64,000 nt of DNA from Methyloversatilis discipulorum (GTDB lineage Bacteria; Pseudomonadota; Gammaproteobacteria; Burkholderiales; Rhodocyclaceae): contig NZ_ARVV01000001.1 of the NCBI RefSeq assembly GCF_000385375.1, positions 186,001-250,000 on the forward strand, written 5' to 3'. Position numbers and translations under genes: made by a program. The notes under the pieces are model-generated. The model did no database searches. It saw nothing but the letters and a program-made list of their open reading frames with translations, and was not told the DNA's origin. Of the stretch, positions 1-9,816 are shown one piece after another (within the stretch, counting starts at the first letter, position 1; every line of letters begins with the position of its first letter).

Positions 1-298
1 CATCGCGAAAATCGTCGCCGCCGACCATGTCGAGGGCGCGGACAAGCTGTTGCGCCTGCAACTGGATATCGGTGAGGACAAGCCCCGCCAGGTGTTCGCC
101 GGCATCAAGTCGGCCTACGATCCGGCCGCGCTGGTCGGGCGGCTGACCGTGATGGTGGCCAATCTGGCGCCGCGCAAGATGAAGTTCGGCATGTCGGAGG
201 GCATGGTGCTGGCTGCCTCCGACGACAAGGGCGAGGTGCCGGGCCTGTTCATCCTGTCGCCGGATTCCGGCGCGCAGCCGGGCATGCGCGTCAAGTAA
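1..298 (+). CDS. metG: Methionyl-tRNA synthetase, C-terminal fragment (5' end outside window)
   Basis: Only the last 98 or so codons are present, and the reading frame is open to the left edge (first full codon at position 2). The visible protein is the C-terminal tRNA-binding (EMAP/Trbp111-like OB-fold) domain found at the end of long MetRS proteins, with the typical stretches [22 protein letters not shown] and [15 protein letters not shown]. In the family this domain dimerises and helps bind tRNA for the catalytic part, which charges tRNA-Met in the cytoplasm. The stop is TAA at 296-298. A free-standing Trbp111-like protein cannot be excluded from the fragment alone, but the similarity to MetRS tails is close. 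Confidence 0.9.
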   Translation, partial: IAKIVAADHVEGADKLLRLQLDIGEDKPRQVFAGIKSAYDPAALVGRLTVMVANLAPRKMKFGMSEGMVLAASDDKGEVPGLFILSPDSGAQPGMRVK

Positions 299-311
299 GA
301 AGCGCGTGGCG

Positions 312-605
312 ATGGACGAGAGCGAGGTCGAAGCGCTGCATTTTGCGATCAGCGGTCGCGTGCAGGGGGTGTTCTTCCGCGCGTCCATGGTCGAGGAAGC
401 GCGTCGCCTCGGACTGACCGGCTGGGTGCGCAATCGCCGCGACGGCTCGGTCGAGGCTTATGCCGTCGGTCGTCCGGCGGCACTCGATGCGCTGGTGGCC
501 TGGGCCGAGACCGGCCCGCCGGCCGCCCGCGTCGACGCATGCATCGTGTCGCCGGCGGAGGCCGACGCCGCACTGCACGACTTCACGCAAGCCGCCACGG
601 CCTGA
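312..605 (+). CDS. acyP: Acylphosphatase
   Basis: A 97-residue protein matching the usual 90-100 residue size of acylphosphatases, which hydrolyse carboxyl-phosphate bonds of small acyl phosphates in the cytosol. The phosphate-binding loop and catalytic Arg are visible as GRVQGVFFR near residue 16, and the catalytic Asn lies in GWVRN about 18 residues later. An in-frame GTG at 306 lies just upstream, but the ATG at 312 gives the normal family length. It begins 13 bases after metG and may be read through from it. Confidence 0.93.
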   Translation: MDESEVEALHFAISGRVQGVFFRASMVEEARRLGLTGWVRNRRDGSVEAYAVGRPAALDALVAWAETGPPAARVDACIVSPAEADAALHDFTQAATA

Positions 606-751
606 GCTTTCGCCCGCAAACCACCCGGCAAACCCGCGCCACTTGGTGCACTGCCGCCATGGCAGCGCGTCATGACTTCCTTTCCGCACAGGTCTAGCTT
701 TCACATCAGGCGCGCACATGGACGCGACCCACACATGTGGAGGAGACAACC

Positions 752-1198
752 ATGCTGCCAACGGAGGAAGCGTGTTTCCGCGCTGTGTTGCGCGCCTGCC
801 AGGATCACGCCGACGCGATGCTCGCGTGCGGCAGCCCGCCGCGACCGACTGCGTTGATGGCGCAGCTGGATCACGGGCGCATCACCGACGCCGCGCTGGC
901 CCGCATGGACATGCTGGACGAGGCGTCGGTGGTGCGTTTCGTGCAGGAAACCATTGCCGAGCCGGGCATCGATGTGATCGGCCTGAGCTGCGTGCTGCGG
1001 CTGGCCGAGTTCGACGACGACACGCCTGAGGCGCCGCCGGTCACGCGCGATGTGGTGCTCATCTATCTGGTGTCCAAGGACCGCGAAACCTGGGTCGCCA
1101 ACGACATCGACGGCGACAGCCGTCGCCTCGCCCGCGGCACGCTGGACCTCAGCCGCGGCAGCAACACCTTCATTGCAGCCCCCGCGCTGACCCACTGA
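752..1198 (+). CDS. Conserved-looking hypothetical protein
   Basis: A 148-residue soluble protein that I do not recognise. The start at 752 is preceded by a strong Shine-Dalgarno (GGAGGA at 739-744, 7 bases away), which favours it over the in-frame GTG at 737. The N-terminal half is helical and acidic. The C-terminal half holds a likely beta pair (VVLIYLVSKDRETWVAND) followed by SRGSNTFIA. No signal peptide, membrane segment or metal motif is seen. Codon use matches the neighbours, so it is probably a real gene. It stands alone between acyP and a structured intergenic region. Confidence 0.75.
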   Translation: MLPTEEACFRAVLRACQDHADAMLACGSPPRPTALMAQLDHGRITDAALARMDMLDEASVVRFVQETIAEPGIDVIGLSCVLRLAEFDDDTPEAPPVTRDVVLIYLVSKDRETWVANDIDGDSRRLARGTLDLSRGSNTFIAAPALTH

Positions 1199-1304
1199 GC
1201 GCGCGGCTTCCGCCGCGTGTCGCCCGGCAGCGGGTGCCCATCCGCCCTGCATGGCGTCTAACCCTGTGGAACACCTCTTTCCACGTCGTAAACCTGTACA
1301 TCCG

Positions 1305-1486
1305 CCCGGAAAGTGAAGCGCACGCGCGGCTGACGCCCTGCCTCGCGCAGGGTGCGGCGACACCGCCCGACTCGCTGTCAGGTGCGACGCTGCCAAGCCG
1401 CCCGATGGTCGGTACGGACGCATGCAGGCCCGCCTGCATGCGTCGCCGATTGCACGTGGGCACGTGCGCGCGCTTCACTTTCCGGG
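1305..1486. repeat. Nested inverted repeats in a 325-bp gene-free stretch
   Basis: The gap 1199-1523 has no convincing gene. It contains a perfect 17-base inverted repeat (CCCGGAAAGTGAAGCGC at 1305-1321, complement at 1470-1486) that encloses a second perfect inverted repeat with 13-base arms and a 2-base loop (GACGCATGCAGGC at 1417-1429 and its complement at 1432-1444). Short CACGTG-type palindromes lie near 1453-1466. The arrangement looks like a REPIN-type or fold-back element, or a large regulatory leader for the gene at 1524. No T-tract follows the hairpins, so a plain terminator is unlikely. Confidence 0.7.
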
Positions 1487-1523
1487 TGGCTCACCGAGGT
1501 CAGAACCCAGGAGGCACAGAACC

Positions 1524-2570
1524 GTGAAGGTCGCCGCCAGCAACGTACAGCTTGAGTCCTCGCACGCCGAATCACGGCGTCTGCAGGTATCCGAACGGCT
1601 TGAAATGTGGACCGGCGAGCGTCGCCGCCCGGCCACCGACAGCCCGCCGCCGTCACGCAGCGAGGCGCGCGTCAGCCTGTCGCCGGCGGCGCTGGCCGCA
1701 CAGCAGGCCGATCCGGTCGAGGCGCCGGACGGGATCGAGGAGGCCGTGCGCAACGATCCCCGCCTTTCGCTGCTCATCATGATGATAGAGAAGATCACCG
1801 GTCAGCCCGTGCGCTGGCTGCGCACTGCGGACATGCCGACCGAGGCGCCGCCCGCCTCGTCCGGCGCCGCGGCATCGGCGCAGTCCCAGGCGCCGCAGCG
1901 GGTCGGCTGGGGGATCGAATACGACTACCACGCTGAATACAGCGAATCGGAAACCACCCGCTTCGCGGCCGAGGGCACGGTGCGCACCGCCGACGGGCGG
2001 GAGATCGCCTTCAAGCTCGAAAGCGCGATGTCGCGCAGCTTCAGCATGAGCGTCAGCGAATCCTTCCGTGCCGGCGACGCCGTGCTGAAAGACCCGCTGA
2101 TGCTGGACTTCGCCGGTCCGGCGGCGGCGCTGTCCGACGTCCGCTTCGCCTTCGATCTCGATGCCGACGGCAGCAAGGAGCAGGTGCCGCTGGCCGGCGG
2201 ACGCGGCATGCTTGCGTTCGACCGCAATGGCAACGGTCGCATCGACGACGGCCGCGAACTGTTCGGACCGACCACCGGCAACGGCTTCGAGGAACTGGCC
2301 GCGCTGGACGAGGACGGTAACGGCTGGATCGATGAAGCCGACAGCGGCTTCGCGCAGCTGCGGCTGTGGCGGCCGGACGCCGAAGGCGCCGGCACCTTGC
2401 AGACGATGAGACAGGCCAACGCCGGTGCTTTCTACCTCGGCCGCGTCGACACGCCTTTCAGCCTGCGCAACGCCGCCAACGAGACGCTGGGCGAAATGCG
2501 CGCGACCGGCATCTACCTGCGCGAGGACGGCAGCACAGGTAGCGTCAGCCAGGTCGATCTGAGCGTCTGA
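1524..2570 (+). CDS. Putative calcium-binding protein with EF-hand-like DxDxDG repeats
   Basis: A 348-residue protein with no cleavable signal peptide. I place the start at the GTG at 1524 because of the AGGAGG at 1509-1514; the frame is open further upstream but runs through the inverted-repeat region. Residues 1-130 are low-complexity and Pro/Ala-rich, and about 130-190 contain a predicted beta-rich region. From about residue 210 there are three acidic loops of EF-hand/dockerin type: DLDADGSKE, DRNGNGRIDDGRELFG and DEDGNGWIDEADSG. Such loops bind calcium in a family of large proteobacterial proteins of unknown role. The function here is not known; a surface or periplasmic role is possible but no export signal is visible. 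Confidence 0.8.
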   Translation: MKVAASNVQLESSHAESRRLQVSERLEMWTGERRRPATDSPPPSRSEARVSLSPAALAAQQADPVEAPDGIEEAVRNDPRLSLLIMMIEKITGQPVRWLRTADMPTEAPPASSGAAASAQSQAPQRVGWGIEYDYHAEYSESETTRFAAEGTVRTADGREIAFKLESAMSRSFSMSVSESFRAGDAVLKDPLMLDFAGPAAALSDVRFAFDLDADGSKEQVPLAGGRGMLAFDRNGNGRIDDGRELFGPTTGNGFEELAALDEDGNGWIDEADSGFAQLRLWRPDAEGAGTLQTMRQANAGAFYLGRVDTPFSLRNAANETLGEMRATGIYLREDGSTGSVSQVDLSV

Positions 2571-2609
2571 AGAGCGTCTGAATGAGCGCCTGAACGACCG
2601 GCGGCGGCG

Positions 2610-3176
2610 TCAGACCAGCAGGCCGAACAGCTGCCGAGACACGGCGTCGATCAGGTACAGAACGATCTGCAGGATGAGGATGAGCACCAGCGGCGACAGG
2701 TCGACGTTGGCGATAGGCGGCATCACGCGCTGAATCGGCTGCAGGAAGGGGCGGGTCAGCGCATTCATCATGCCGCCGATCGGATTGCCCGGCGACACCC
2801 AGCTCATCACCGCGGAAATGATGAGCACGATGATCAGGAACCACACCGACAGCCGCGCTATCTCGATCACGCCGCGCAGCAGCGCGAGCGGTATCAGACC
2901 GTCGGCGCCGATGCTGCCGTGCAGCAGCGCGCCTACCAGGATCAGCGCCACCTGGATCAGCCAGGCGACCACCAGTGTCGCCATGTCCAGTCCGAACATG
3001 GCCGGTATCACGCGCCGAGCCGGCAGTACCGCCCAGTCGGTGGTCTGTATCACGAAGGCACCGATCTGGTTGCGGAAGCTCACACGCGCCCATTGCATGT
3101 AGAAGCGGGCCAGCAGCAGCGTGGTGATGAAACTGGCGACGGCGTTGAGGACGAGCAGGGTCAGGTCGGTCAGCAT
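2610..3176 (-). CDS. yggT: YggT family integral membrane protein
   Basis: A 188-residue protein with two copies of the YggT hydrophobic module, each a pair of membrane helices, giving about four transmembrane segments. Characteristic family stretches are RFYMQWARVSFRNQIGAF and SWVSPGNPIGGMMNALTRPFLQPIQR. YggT proteins are conserved next to proC and the PLP-binding yggS in many bacteria, and a role in osmotic or cell-envelope homeostasis has been suggested. The chosen ATG at 3176 gives the standard N-terminus MLTDLTLL. It lies 52 bases after proC on the same strand and is probably cotranscribed. Confidence 0.92.
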   Translation of the reverse strand: MLTDLTLLVLNAVASFITTLLLARFYMQWARVSFRNQIGAFVIQTTDWAVLPARRVIPAMFGLDMATLVVAWLIQVALILVGALLHGSIGADGLIPLALLRGVIEIARLSVWFLIIVLIISAVMSWVSPGNPIGGMMNALTRPFLQPIQRVMPPIANVDLSPLVLILILQIVLYLIDAVSRQLFGLLV

Positions 3177-3228
3177 GGGTTCGTGTCGTTGTCGTATCGC
3201 GTGAAGACAGTGTTGGCCGGGCGCCGGT

Positions 3229-4041
3229 TCAGGCGGCGCCGAGCTGGTCGCCCAGTTCCGCGCCGCGCGCGGCGGCGGCTGCCAGCGCACGCACGATGGC
3301 GTCGCCGACCGCGTCGGCATTCATCGACTTCAGCGCCGCCTCGGTGGTGCCGCCCTTCGACGTCACCCGCTCACGCAGCGTGGCCGGCGATTCCGGGCTT
3401 TGTGCCGCCAGCGCCGACGCGCCGGTGAACGTGGCGATGGCCAGTTCGCGCGCCTGATCTGTGGTGAGCCCCAGTGCCTCGCCGCCGCGCACCATCGCCT
3501 CGATGAAATAGAACACGTAGGCCGGGCCGCTGCCGGATACCGCGGTGACCGCGTCGATCAGCTTCTCGTCGTCCACCCACACCGTACGACCGACCGCCGA
3601 CAGCAGTTCTTCGGCGCGGGCACGCTCGGCAGCGCCGACCGAGGCATCGGCATACAGGCCGGTCACGCCGCGACCGATCAGTGCTGGCGTGTTCGGCATC
3701 GCACGCACCATGCGCGCGCGGCCACCGAGCCAGCGCCCGATGTCGCTCGCGCGCAGGCCGGCGGCGATGCTGAGCACGGTCTGCCCGTCGATCAAGGGCG
3801 CGATGCTGGCGCACACTTCGCGCATCTGCTGCGGCTTGACCGCCAGCACCATGAGGTCACAGCCTGCCGCACTGGCATCCAGCGCCTCGACCGCACGCAC
3901 ACCGAATTCGCGCGCCAGCCGGTCGCGGCCGTCGGCCTGGAGTTCGACCACGGCGATGTCGGCGGCAATGGCGCCGCGTTTCAACATGCCGCCGATCAGC
4001 GCACTGGCCATATTGCCGCCGCCGATGAAAGTGATCCGCAT
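3229..4041 (-). CDS. proC: Pyrroline-5-carboxylate reductase
   Basis: A 270-residue enzyme catalysing the last step of proline synthesis, NAD(P)H-dependent reduction of 1-pyrroline-5-carboxylate. The N-terminal Rossmann motif is FIGGGNMASALIGG (residues 5-18). Other family marks are VLAVKPQQM, AMPNTPALIGRGVTG and the C-terminal dimer-domain signature AVSGSGPAYVFYFIEAM with TSKGGTTEAAL. The start ATG at 4041 gives the standard MRITFIGGGNM beginning; the frame is open further upstream but without family similarity. yggT follows downstream, the common proteobacterial arrangement. Confidence 0.97.
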   Translation of the reverse strand: MRITFIGGGNMASALIGGMLKRGAIAADIAVVELQADGRDRLAREFGVRAVEALDASAAGCDLMVLAVKPQQMREVCASIAPLIDGQTVLSIAAGLRASDIGRWLGGRARMVRAMPNTPALIGRGVTGLYADASVGAAERARAEELLSAVGRTVWVDDEKLIDAVTAVSGSGPAYVFYFIEAMVRGGEALGLTTDQARELAIATFTGASALAAQSPESPATLRERVTSKGGTTEAALKSMNADAVGDAIVRALAAAAARGAELGDQLGAA

Positions 4042-4124
4042 CAGACTGCCCCACAGAAAGTTGACCCGCACGTCGGGTCGCAGGGCGCTATGGTAACCGC
4101 GCACGCCGCACGGGCGCCGTATGC

Positions 4125-6128
4125 TCAGCGAACGACGAAGTTCTTCTTCTTTTGTGCGGCCTTGACCGTCGTCAGCAAGAGATTCGCCGGGCGCGCACTG
4201 CCGGCGGTCGGCTGAGGCGTGATGACGCCGCTCCAGCCCCAGGGGACCGTGCAGGCGTAGGCGCCCGTCCGGCCGCTGGCCGTGCAGGACGCGCCATCGG
4301 TCGCGCTGATCGCGACGTTCGCAAGTGGCTTGCCGCCCCGCGAGATGGTTCCGGATACTTGATAGGTGGTGGGCACCGTTGTCGACCGCCACGACGACAC
4401 CGCTGAGCGGTTGTTGCTAAGCGCCAGCGCATTGTGTGCGCTGGCCGGATCGGTGACCGGCACGCCGCAGGCGAAGCTGCCGCCGCAGTCGGTCAGATCC
4501 GGGTTGGAGAAGCGGCCGATCACCGGCGAGATGTAACTCATGATGGAACCGAAGCTGCCGCTCCTTCCGTGGCCGAATGCGTAGGGATGGCTGCCGCTGC
4601 CGCCGCCCTGGCGCGCGACCGTCGCGCGATCGTGCATCAGTCCCATGTTGTGGCCGAGTTCGTGGGTGAAGGTGTAGTCGGTGCAGTAGTAATAGCTGCC
4701 GGCCATGTCGCGGCCATCGCTGACCACGGAGTATGCGTAGTTCCCGTAGTAGGCGATGTTGCTGCCGTTGTAGCCGCCGACGTAGCCCACACCGCAGCTG
4801 CCGCCCTGTGCCGTCATGTAGAAGGGGCGTACGACGGTGACCAGATCGGCGCCATACTTCTTGCGCAGCGCCGGCACTGTCCTGTAGGCGCCGGTACCGC
4901 GCGCCAATGCGGACAGGGTGGTCGAATTGCTGGTGGTGTCGCTGTCATTCACCTGCGCGCTGGCGACGAGGCGCAGACGCATCGGCACACCGCTGTCGAC
5001 GTAGGCTTGATTGGCCAGCGCGACCAGTTGGGCAATGCGGGTGCCGAATACGCTGCCGTGCTTCTTCTTGAAGCCCGGCGTATAGAGAACCAGCAGGTCG
5101 ATCGTCGTTTCGCTGCCGTTGGCCGTGGAGCCGCTGCCGGCAGTCGGGGTGCCGGTGGTGCCGGCATCCGCCGCAGCCGAGGTGCCGCCCAGCGCTGTCA
5201 CGCCGCCGGCTGCCGCCGGTACTTCCTCGCCCACGGCGTCGGCATGTTCGGATTCGAACTGCGACAGCCCGGAGCGCACCGGGTCGACCAGCCACTGCGT
5301 GCCACCGCTGTCTACCAGCATCAGTTCGCCCGACGGTGTCAGGATGTTGCCGACGCTGCCGTTGGGCCCGGACGTTACGATGACTCGGAACTCGCTGCCG
5401 TAGTCGGCCAGGTGGCCGACCCAGGTCGTGGTGTCGGCATCGCCGGCATCGGTACGGTCGTAGCGAACGCGATAGTCGCCGTGCTCAGGGATCGATAGCG
5501 TCACGTCGTCGCCGGGTTCCAGCGCCGACAGCGCGATCAGATTGAAGGCCACCGGATGGGCCACCTCGGCGGGCGGCTCGGCCGCGCGTGCGGCGGGGTC
5601 GTATGCCGAGCCTGCGTGCGTCGCGACGTCGGCCGTCAGGAACATCGACGGCAGACCGTCCAGCACGACAGGATTCGCGGCCGCCGACAGATCCGGGCCG
5701 ATGAGCTGAGCGCCGTCCACATGTCCCAGCACGAAGCCGCCGTCGGGGGTGCGGATGATGCCGGCGGCCAGTTCGCCATCGAGCCGCAGTCGCACTGCAT
5801 ACTGCCGCCCGGCGGCGTGATGACCGATCCACTGCAGGCCGGAAGCGCCGCCCAGCAGCGACGCGAACACGATGTCGAGGCTGCTGCCGTCGGGCAGTGT
5901 GAAGCGCAGCGTGTCGCCCGCTCTGGCGGCGCGCAGACGAGCCACATCCAACTGCACCGGCCACATGCCACCGGCGGCGTCGCGCATCGGCAAGGGCTGC
6001 ATCACCGGCACGGACACATCGGCCGCTGCCGAGATTCGCGAAGCGGCGGTGGCAGGCAGAGCCGACAGCGCAAACGCGCACATCAGCATCGTGCAGAGAG
6101 GGGATAAAGTGCGGCGCGGGGCGGTCAT
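4125..6128 (-). CDS. Secreted metzincin metalloprotease (reprolysin-like)
   Basis: A 667-residue protein. Residues 1-29 form a Sec signal peptide ending in ALPATAA, so it is exported. About 30-330 is an N-terminal prodomain-like region, followed by an Ala/Gly/Thr-rich linker. The catalytic domain spans about 345-580, with the zinc motif HELGHNMGLMHD (His489, Glu490, His493, His499) and the metzincin Met-turn SIMSYISP further on. The C-terminus (about 600-667) resembles a small Ig-like or carboxypeptidase-regulatory fold. Paired Cys residues suggest disulfides. It would degrade protein outside the cytoplasm; the substrate is not known. Its leader holds a cyclic-di-GMP-I riboswitch (6202-6287), so expression is probably set by c-di-GMP. 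Confidence 0.93.
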   Translation of the reverse strand: MTAPRRTLSPLCTMLMCAFALSALPATAASRISAAADVSVPVMQPLPMRDAAGGMWPVQLDVARLRAARAGDTLRFTLPDGSSLDIVFASLLGGASGLQWIGHHAAGRQYAVRLRLDGELAAGIIRTPDGGFVLGHVDGAQLIGPDLSAAANPVVLDGLPSMFLTADVATHAGSAYDPAARAAEPPAEVAHPVAFNLIALSALEPGDDVTLSIPEHGDYRVRYDRTDAGDADTTTWVGHLADYGSEFRVIVTSGPNGSVGNILTPSGELMLVDSGGTQWLVDPVRSGLSQFESEHADAVGEEVPAAAGGVTALGGTSAAADAGTTGTPTAGSGSTANGSETTIDLLVLYTPGFKKKHGSVFGTRIAQLVALANQAYVDSGVPMRLRLVASAQVNDSDTTSNSTTLSALARGTGAYRTVPALRKKYGADLVTVVRPFYMTAQGGSCGVGYVGGYNGSNIAYYGNYAYSVVSDGRDMAGSYYYCTDYTFTHELGHNMGLMHDRATVARQGGGSGSHPYAFGHGRSGSFGSIMSYISPVIGRFSNPDLTDCGGSFACGVPVTDPASAHNALALSNNRSAVSSWRSTTVPTTYQVSGTISRGGKPLANVAISATDGASCTASGRTGAYACTVPWGWSGVITPQPTAGSARPANLLLTTVKAAQKKKNFVVR

Positions 6129-6201
6129 CGTGAAACTCCGGCTCGGATGTCTGTCATTTCGTCACCGGCTGGCGCGCCCCGGGCCTGCGTTGAACAGGCG
6201 G

Positions 6202-6287
6202 GTGCTGGCGGCCCCGCCGTCATCCCGCGCACGCGCGGATTAGACCGGTGACTTTGCGTCCCCGCCTTTCGGACGGGTTTGCCTTTT
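6202..6287 (-). promoter_or_regulatory. Cyclic-di-GMP-I (GEMM) riboswitch in the leader of the metalloprotease gene
   Basis: Read on the minus strand, the leader begins with a GGCAAACC-type block and a hairpin capped by a GAAA tetraloop (stem CCCG-CC/GG-CGGG with one bulged U). It continues with the invariant GGACGCAAAG, then CACCGGUCUAA, a GC stem, AUGAC and GGCGGGGCCGCC. This order and these conserved blocks match the GEMM-I class that binds c-di-GMP. The aptamer ends about 75 bases before the protease ATG. Between them lie further short stems (for example CCTG-TTCAACG-CAGG), a plausible expression platform. Whether it switches on or off cannot be read from the sequence. Confidence 0.87.
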
Positions 6288-6333
6288 TTCAGCTTCGTCG
6301 CTGTTAGCGGCAAACCTCGGACTGAGCTTGAAT

Positions 6334-6381
6334 GGGCGCCAGCATGTTTCGTGATGTGAATCACGAAACATGCTGGCGCCC
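6334..6381. repeat. Perfect 22-bp inverted repeat with 4-base loop between divergent genes
   Basis: Two perfectly complementary 22-base arms (6334-6355 and 6360-6381) are separated by GTGA. The stem contains GGCGCC, CATG and TCGTGA blocks. It sits between the riboswitch leader of the protease (minus strand) and the oxygenase gene starting at 6427. No U-tract follows directly (TTTTT occurs 12 bases later at about 6393), so it could be an unusual terminator or attenuator, a dimeric regulator site, or a mobile palindrome. Confidence 0.8.
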
Positions 6382-6426
6382 AGCGGGGTTATGCTTTTTG
6401 CCTGTGATGCATAGAGGACTCATCAC

Positions 6427-7218
6427 ATGCAGACCCAGAGCACAACCCCAAGTGCATGCAGTGGATCCGGTGAACTGGCTGACGAGCAGATGCTTTTCGC
6501 CATTCGCGACAGCGTGGCTCGCTCCGCTCCATTCGAGCATCTGTACATGCGGGAGGTATTTTCTCCAGGGTTCTACGCACGGCTTCTGGCCATGATGCCG
6601 GCACGCGACCGTTTCCACGACCTGCGACACAAGGACGCGATGCGCGCGGACGGCAGCAGCGCGCGACTGCGCATGTACCTTTATCCGGAACAGCTGTGGC
6701 GCTTGCCGGCCGAACAGCGCGCAATGTGGACCGCCGTATCGCGCACGCTGCGCTCGGGCGCATTGCAGGAGGCGTTCAAGCGGAAGTTCCGGCGTTCGCT
6801 CGAAGGCCGTTTCGGCCGCTCCATCGACCAGCTGGATTTCTACCCGATTCCCATCCTGATCCGTGATCAGCCGGGCTACCGCATCGGCATTCACGCCGAC
6901 GTGCCGGCCAAGGCGATTACGGTGCAGTTCTACCTTCCCCGCGACGGCGCGCAGCGCCACCTCGGCACCGTGTTCCACCACGGCAGGAGCGGGCCGGACG
7001 CTGAGCGGACCGTGGCAATGGATTTCATGCCGGCCAGCGGCTACGCCTTCGCCGTCGTCGAGAAGGAGAGCTGGCACAGCGTGCGTCAGACCACCGAAGC
7101 CGACGGCGAGCGTGTGTCCATCATGCTCACCTACTACGTGCAGGACACGCCCCGGGCCTGGATCAAGCGCCGCTGGGACCGTTTTCGTAGCTTCTTTGGC
7201 GTGGGGCCGAAAGGCTGA
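6427..7218 (+). CDS. 2OG-Fe(II) oxygenase-fold protein
   Basis: A 263-residue soluble protein with the double-stranded beta-helix pattern of 2-oxoglutarate/Fe(II) dioxygenases. The HxD iron pair is His156-Ala-Asp158 in GIHADVPAK, the distal iron His is His217 in ESWHSVRQ, and Arg229 in ERVSIMLTYY is placed to bind the 2-oxoglutarate carboxylate. Intervening strands AITVQFYLP and GYAFAVVEKES fit the fold. The substrate is unknown; relatives act on small molecules, sugars or proteins in biosynthesis of surface glycans and natural products. AGAGGA about 8 bases before the ATG is a good ribosome site. It is divergent from the c-di-GMP-controlled protease and has a strong palindrome upstream. Confidence 0.8.
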   Translation: MQTQSTTPSACSGSGELADEQMLFAIRDSVARSAPFEHLYMREVFSPGFYARLLAMMPARDRFHDLRHKDAMRADGSSARLRMYLYPEQLWRLPAEQRAMWTAVSRTLRSGALQEAFKRKFRRSLEGRFGRSIDQLDFYPIPILIRDQPGYRIGIHADVPAKAITVQFYLPRDGAQRHLGTVFHHGRSGPDAERTVAMDFMPASGYAFAVVEKESWHSVRQTTEADGERVSIMLTYYVQDTPRAWIKRRWDRFRSFFGVGPKG

Positions 7219-7305
7219 GCGGAGATGCGGCAGGCCTGCGGCACTGCCGTGATCCGTGGTTCGCGATGATGGCGTGACGCGGAGTCAGAGCCCTTGATTA
7301 CCGCC

Positions 7306-7591
7306 GTGTCGCGGCCAAGGCCGCTCCCACAGGGGATGCGCCCGCCCCCCCGGCCTGAGCCCGGGCCGGGGTTCTGTGGGAGGGGTCTTGACCCCGACGG
7401 CAGCCTGCATCGAAGCCCGCCGATAGCAGAGGCCCCGTTCCGGCCAAGGCCGCTCCCGGAAGGATCGCTCGCGATCCGTCACCGGAGCCGAGGTTCTGTA
7501 GGAGCGGTCTTCTGACCGCGACGCAGCGGTTGAATGGAGCACTGCGCGAGGTCACGGGCCGCAGTCGCGGTCAGAAGACCGCTCCTACAGG
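7306..7591. repeat. REP-like palindrome cluster A
   Basis: The gap 7219-7615 holds no gene. It contains at least five related units of about 30 bases in alternating orientation: GTCGCGGCCAAGGCCGCTCC (from 7308), GTGGGAGGGGTCTTGACCCC (from 7377), a truncated copy at about 7440, GTAGGAGCGGTCTTCTGACC (from 7498) and its inverse (from 7564). Each unit is itself an imperfect hairpin. The same family recurs at 40.4, 45.2 and 53.1 kb. It resembles REP/REPIN elements, which in other bacteria are moved by a RAYT transposase; no RAYT gene is in this window. Confidence 0.8.
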
Positions 7592-7615
7592 CCCCGCGCC
7601 CGCACGGTTCTTACC

Positions 7616-9694
<2,079 letters not shown>

Positions 9695-9816
9695 TGTGCC
9701 TGAACACGGTAACCCGGCCGCGACGCAAGCGCAAGGCGTGCCGTTCAAGCCAACGGGCCCCTCTGCCGTAGACCGGTCATCGCCCCGATACGGGCAGAGC
9801 CTGAACGAGACCGGAC

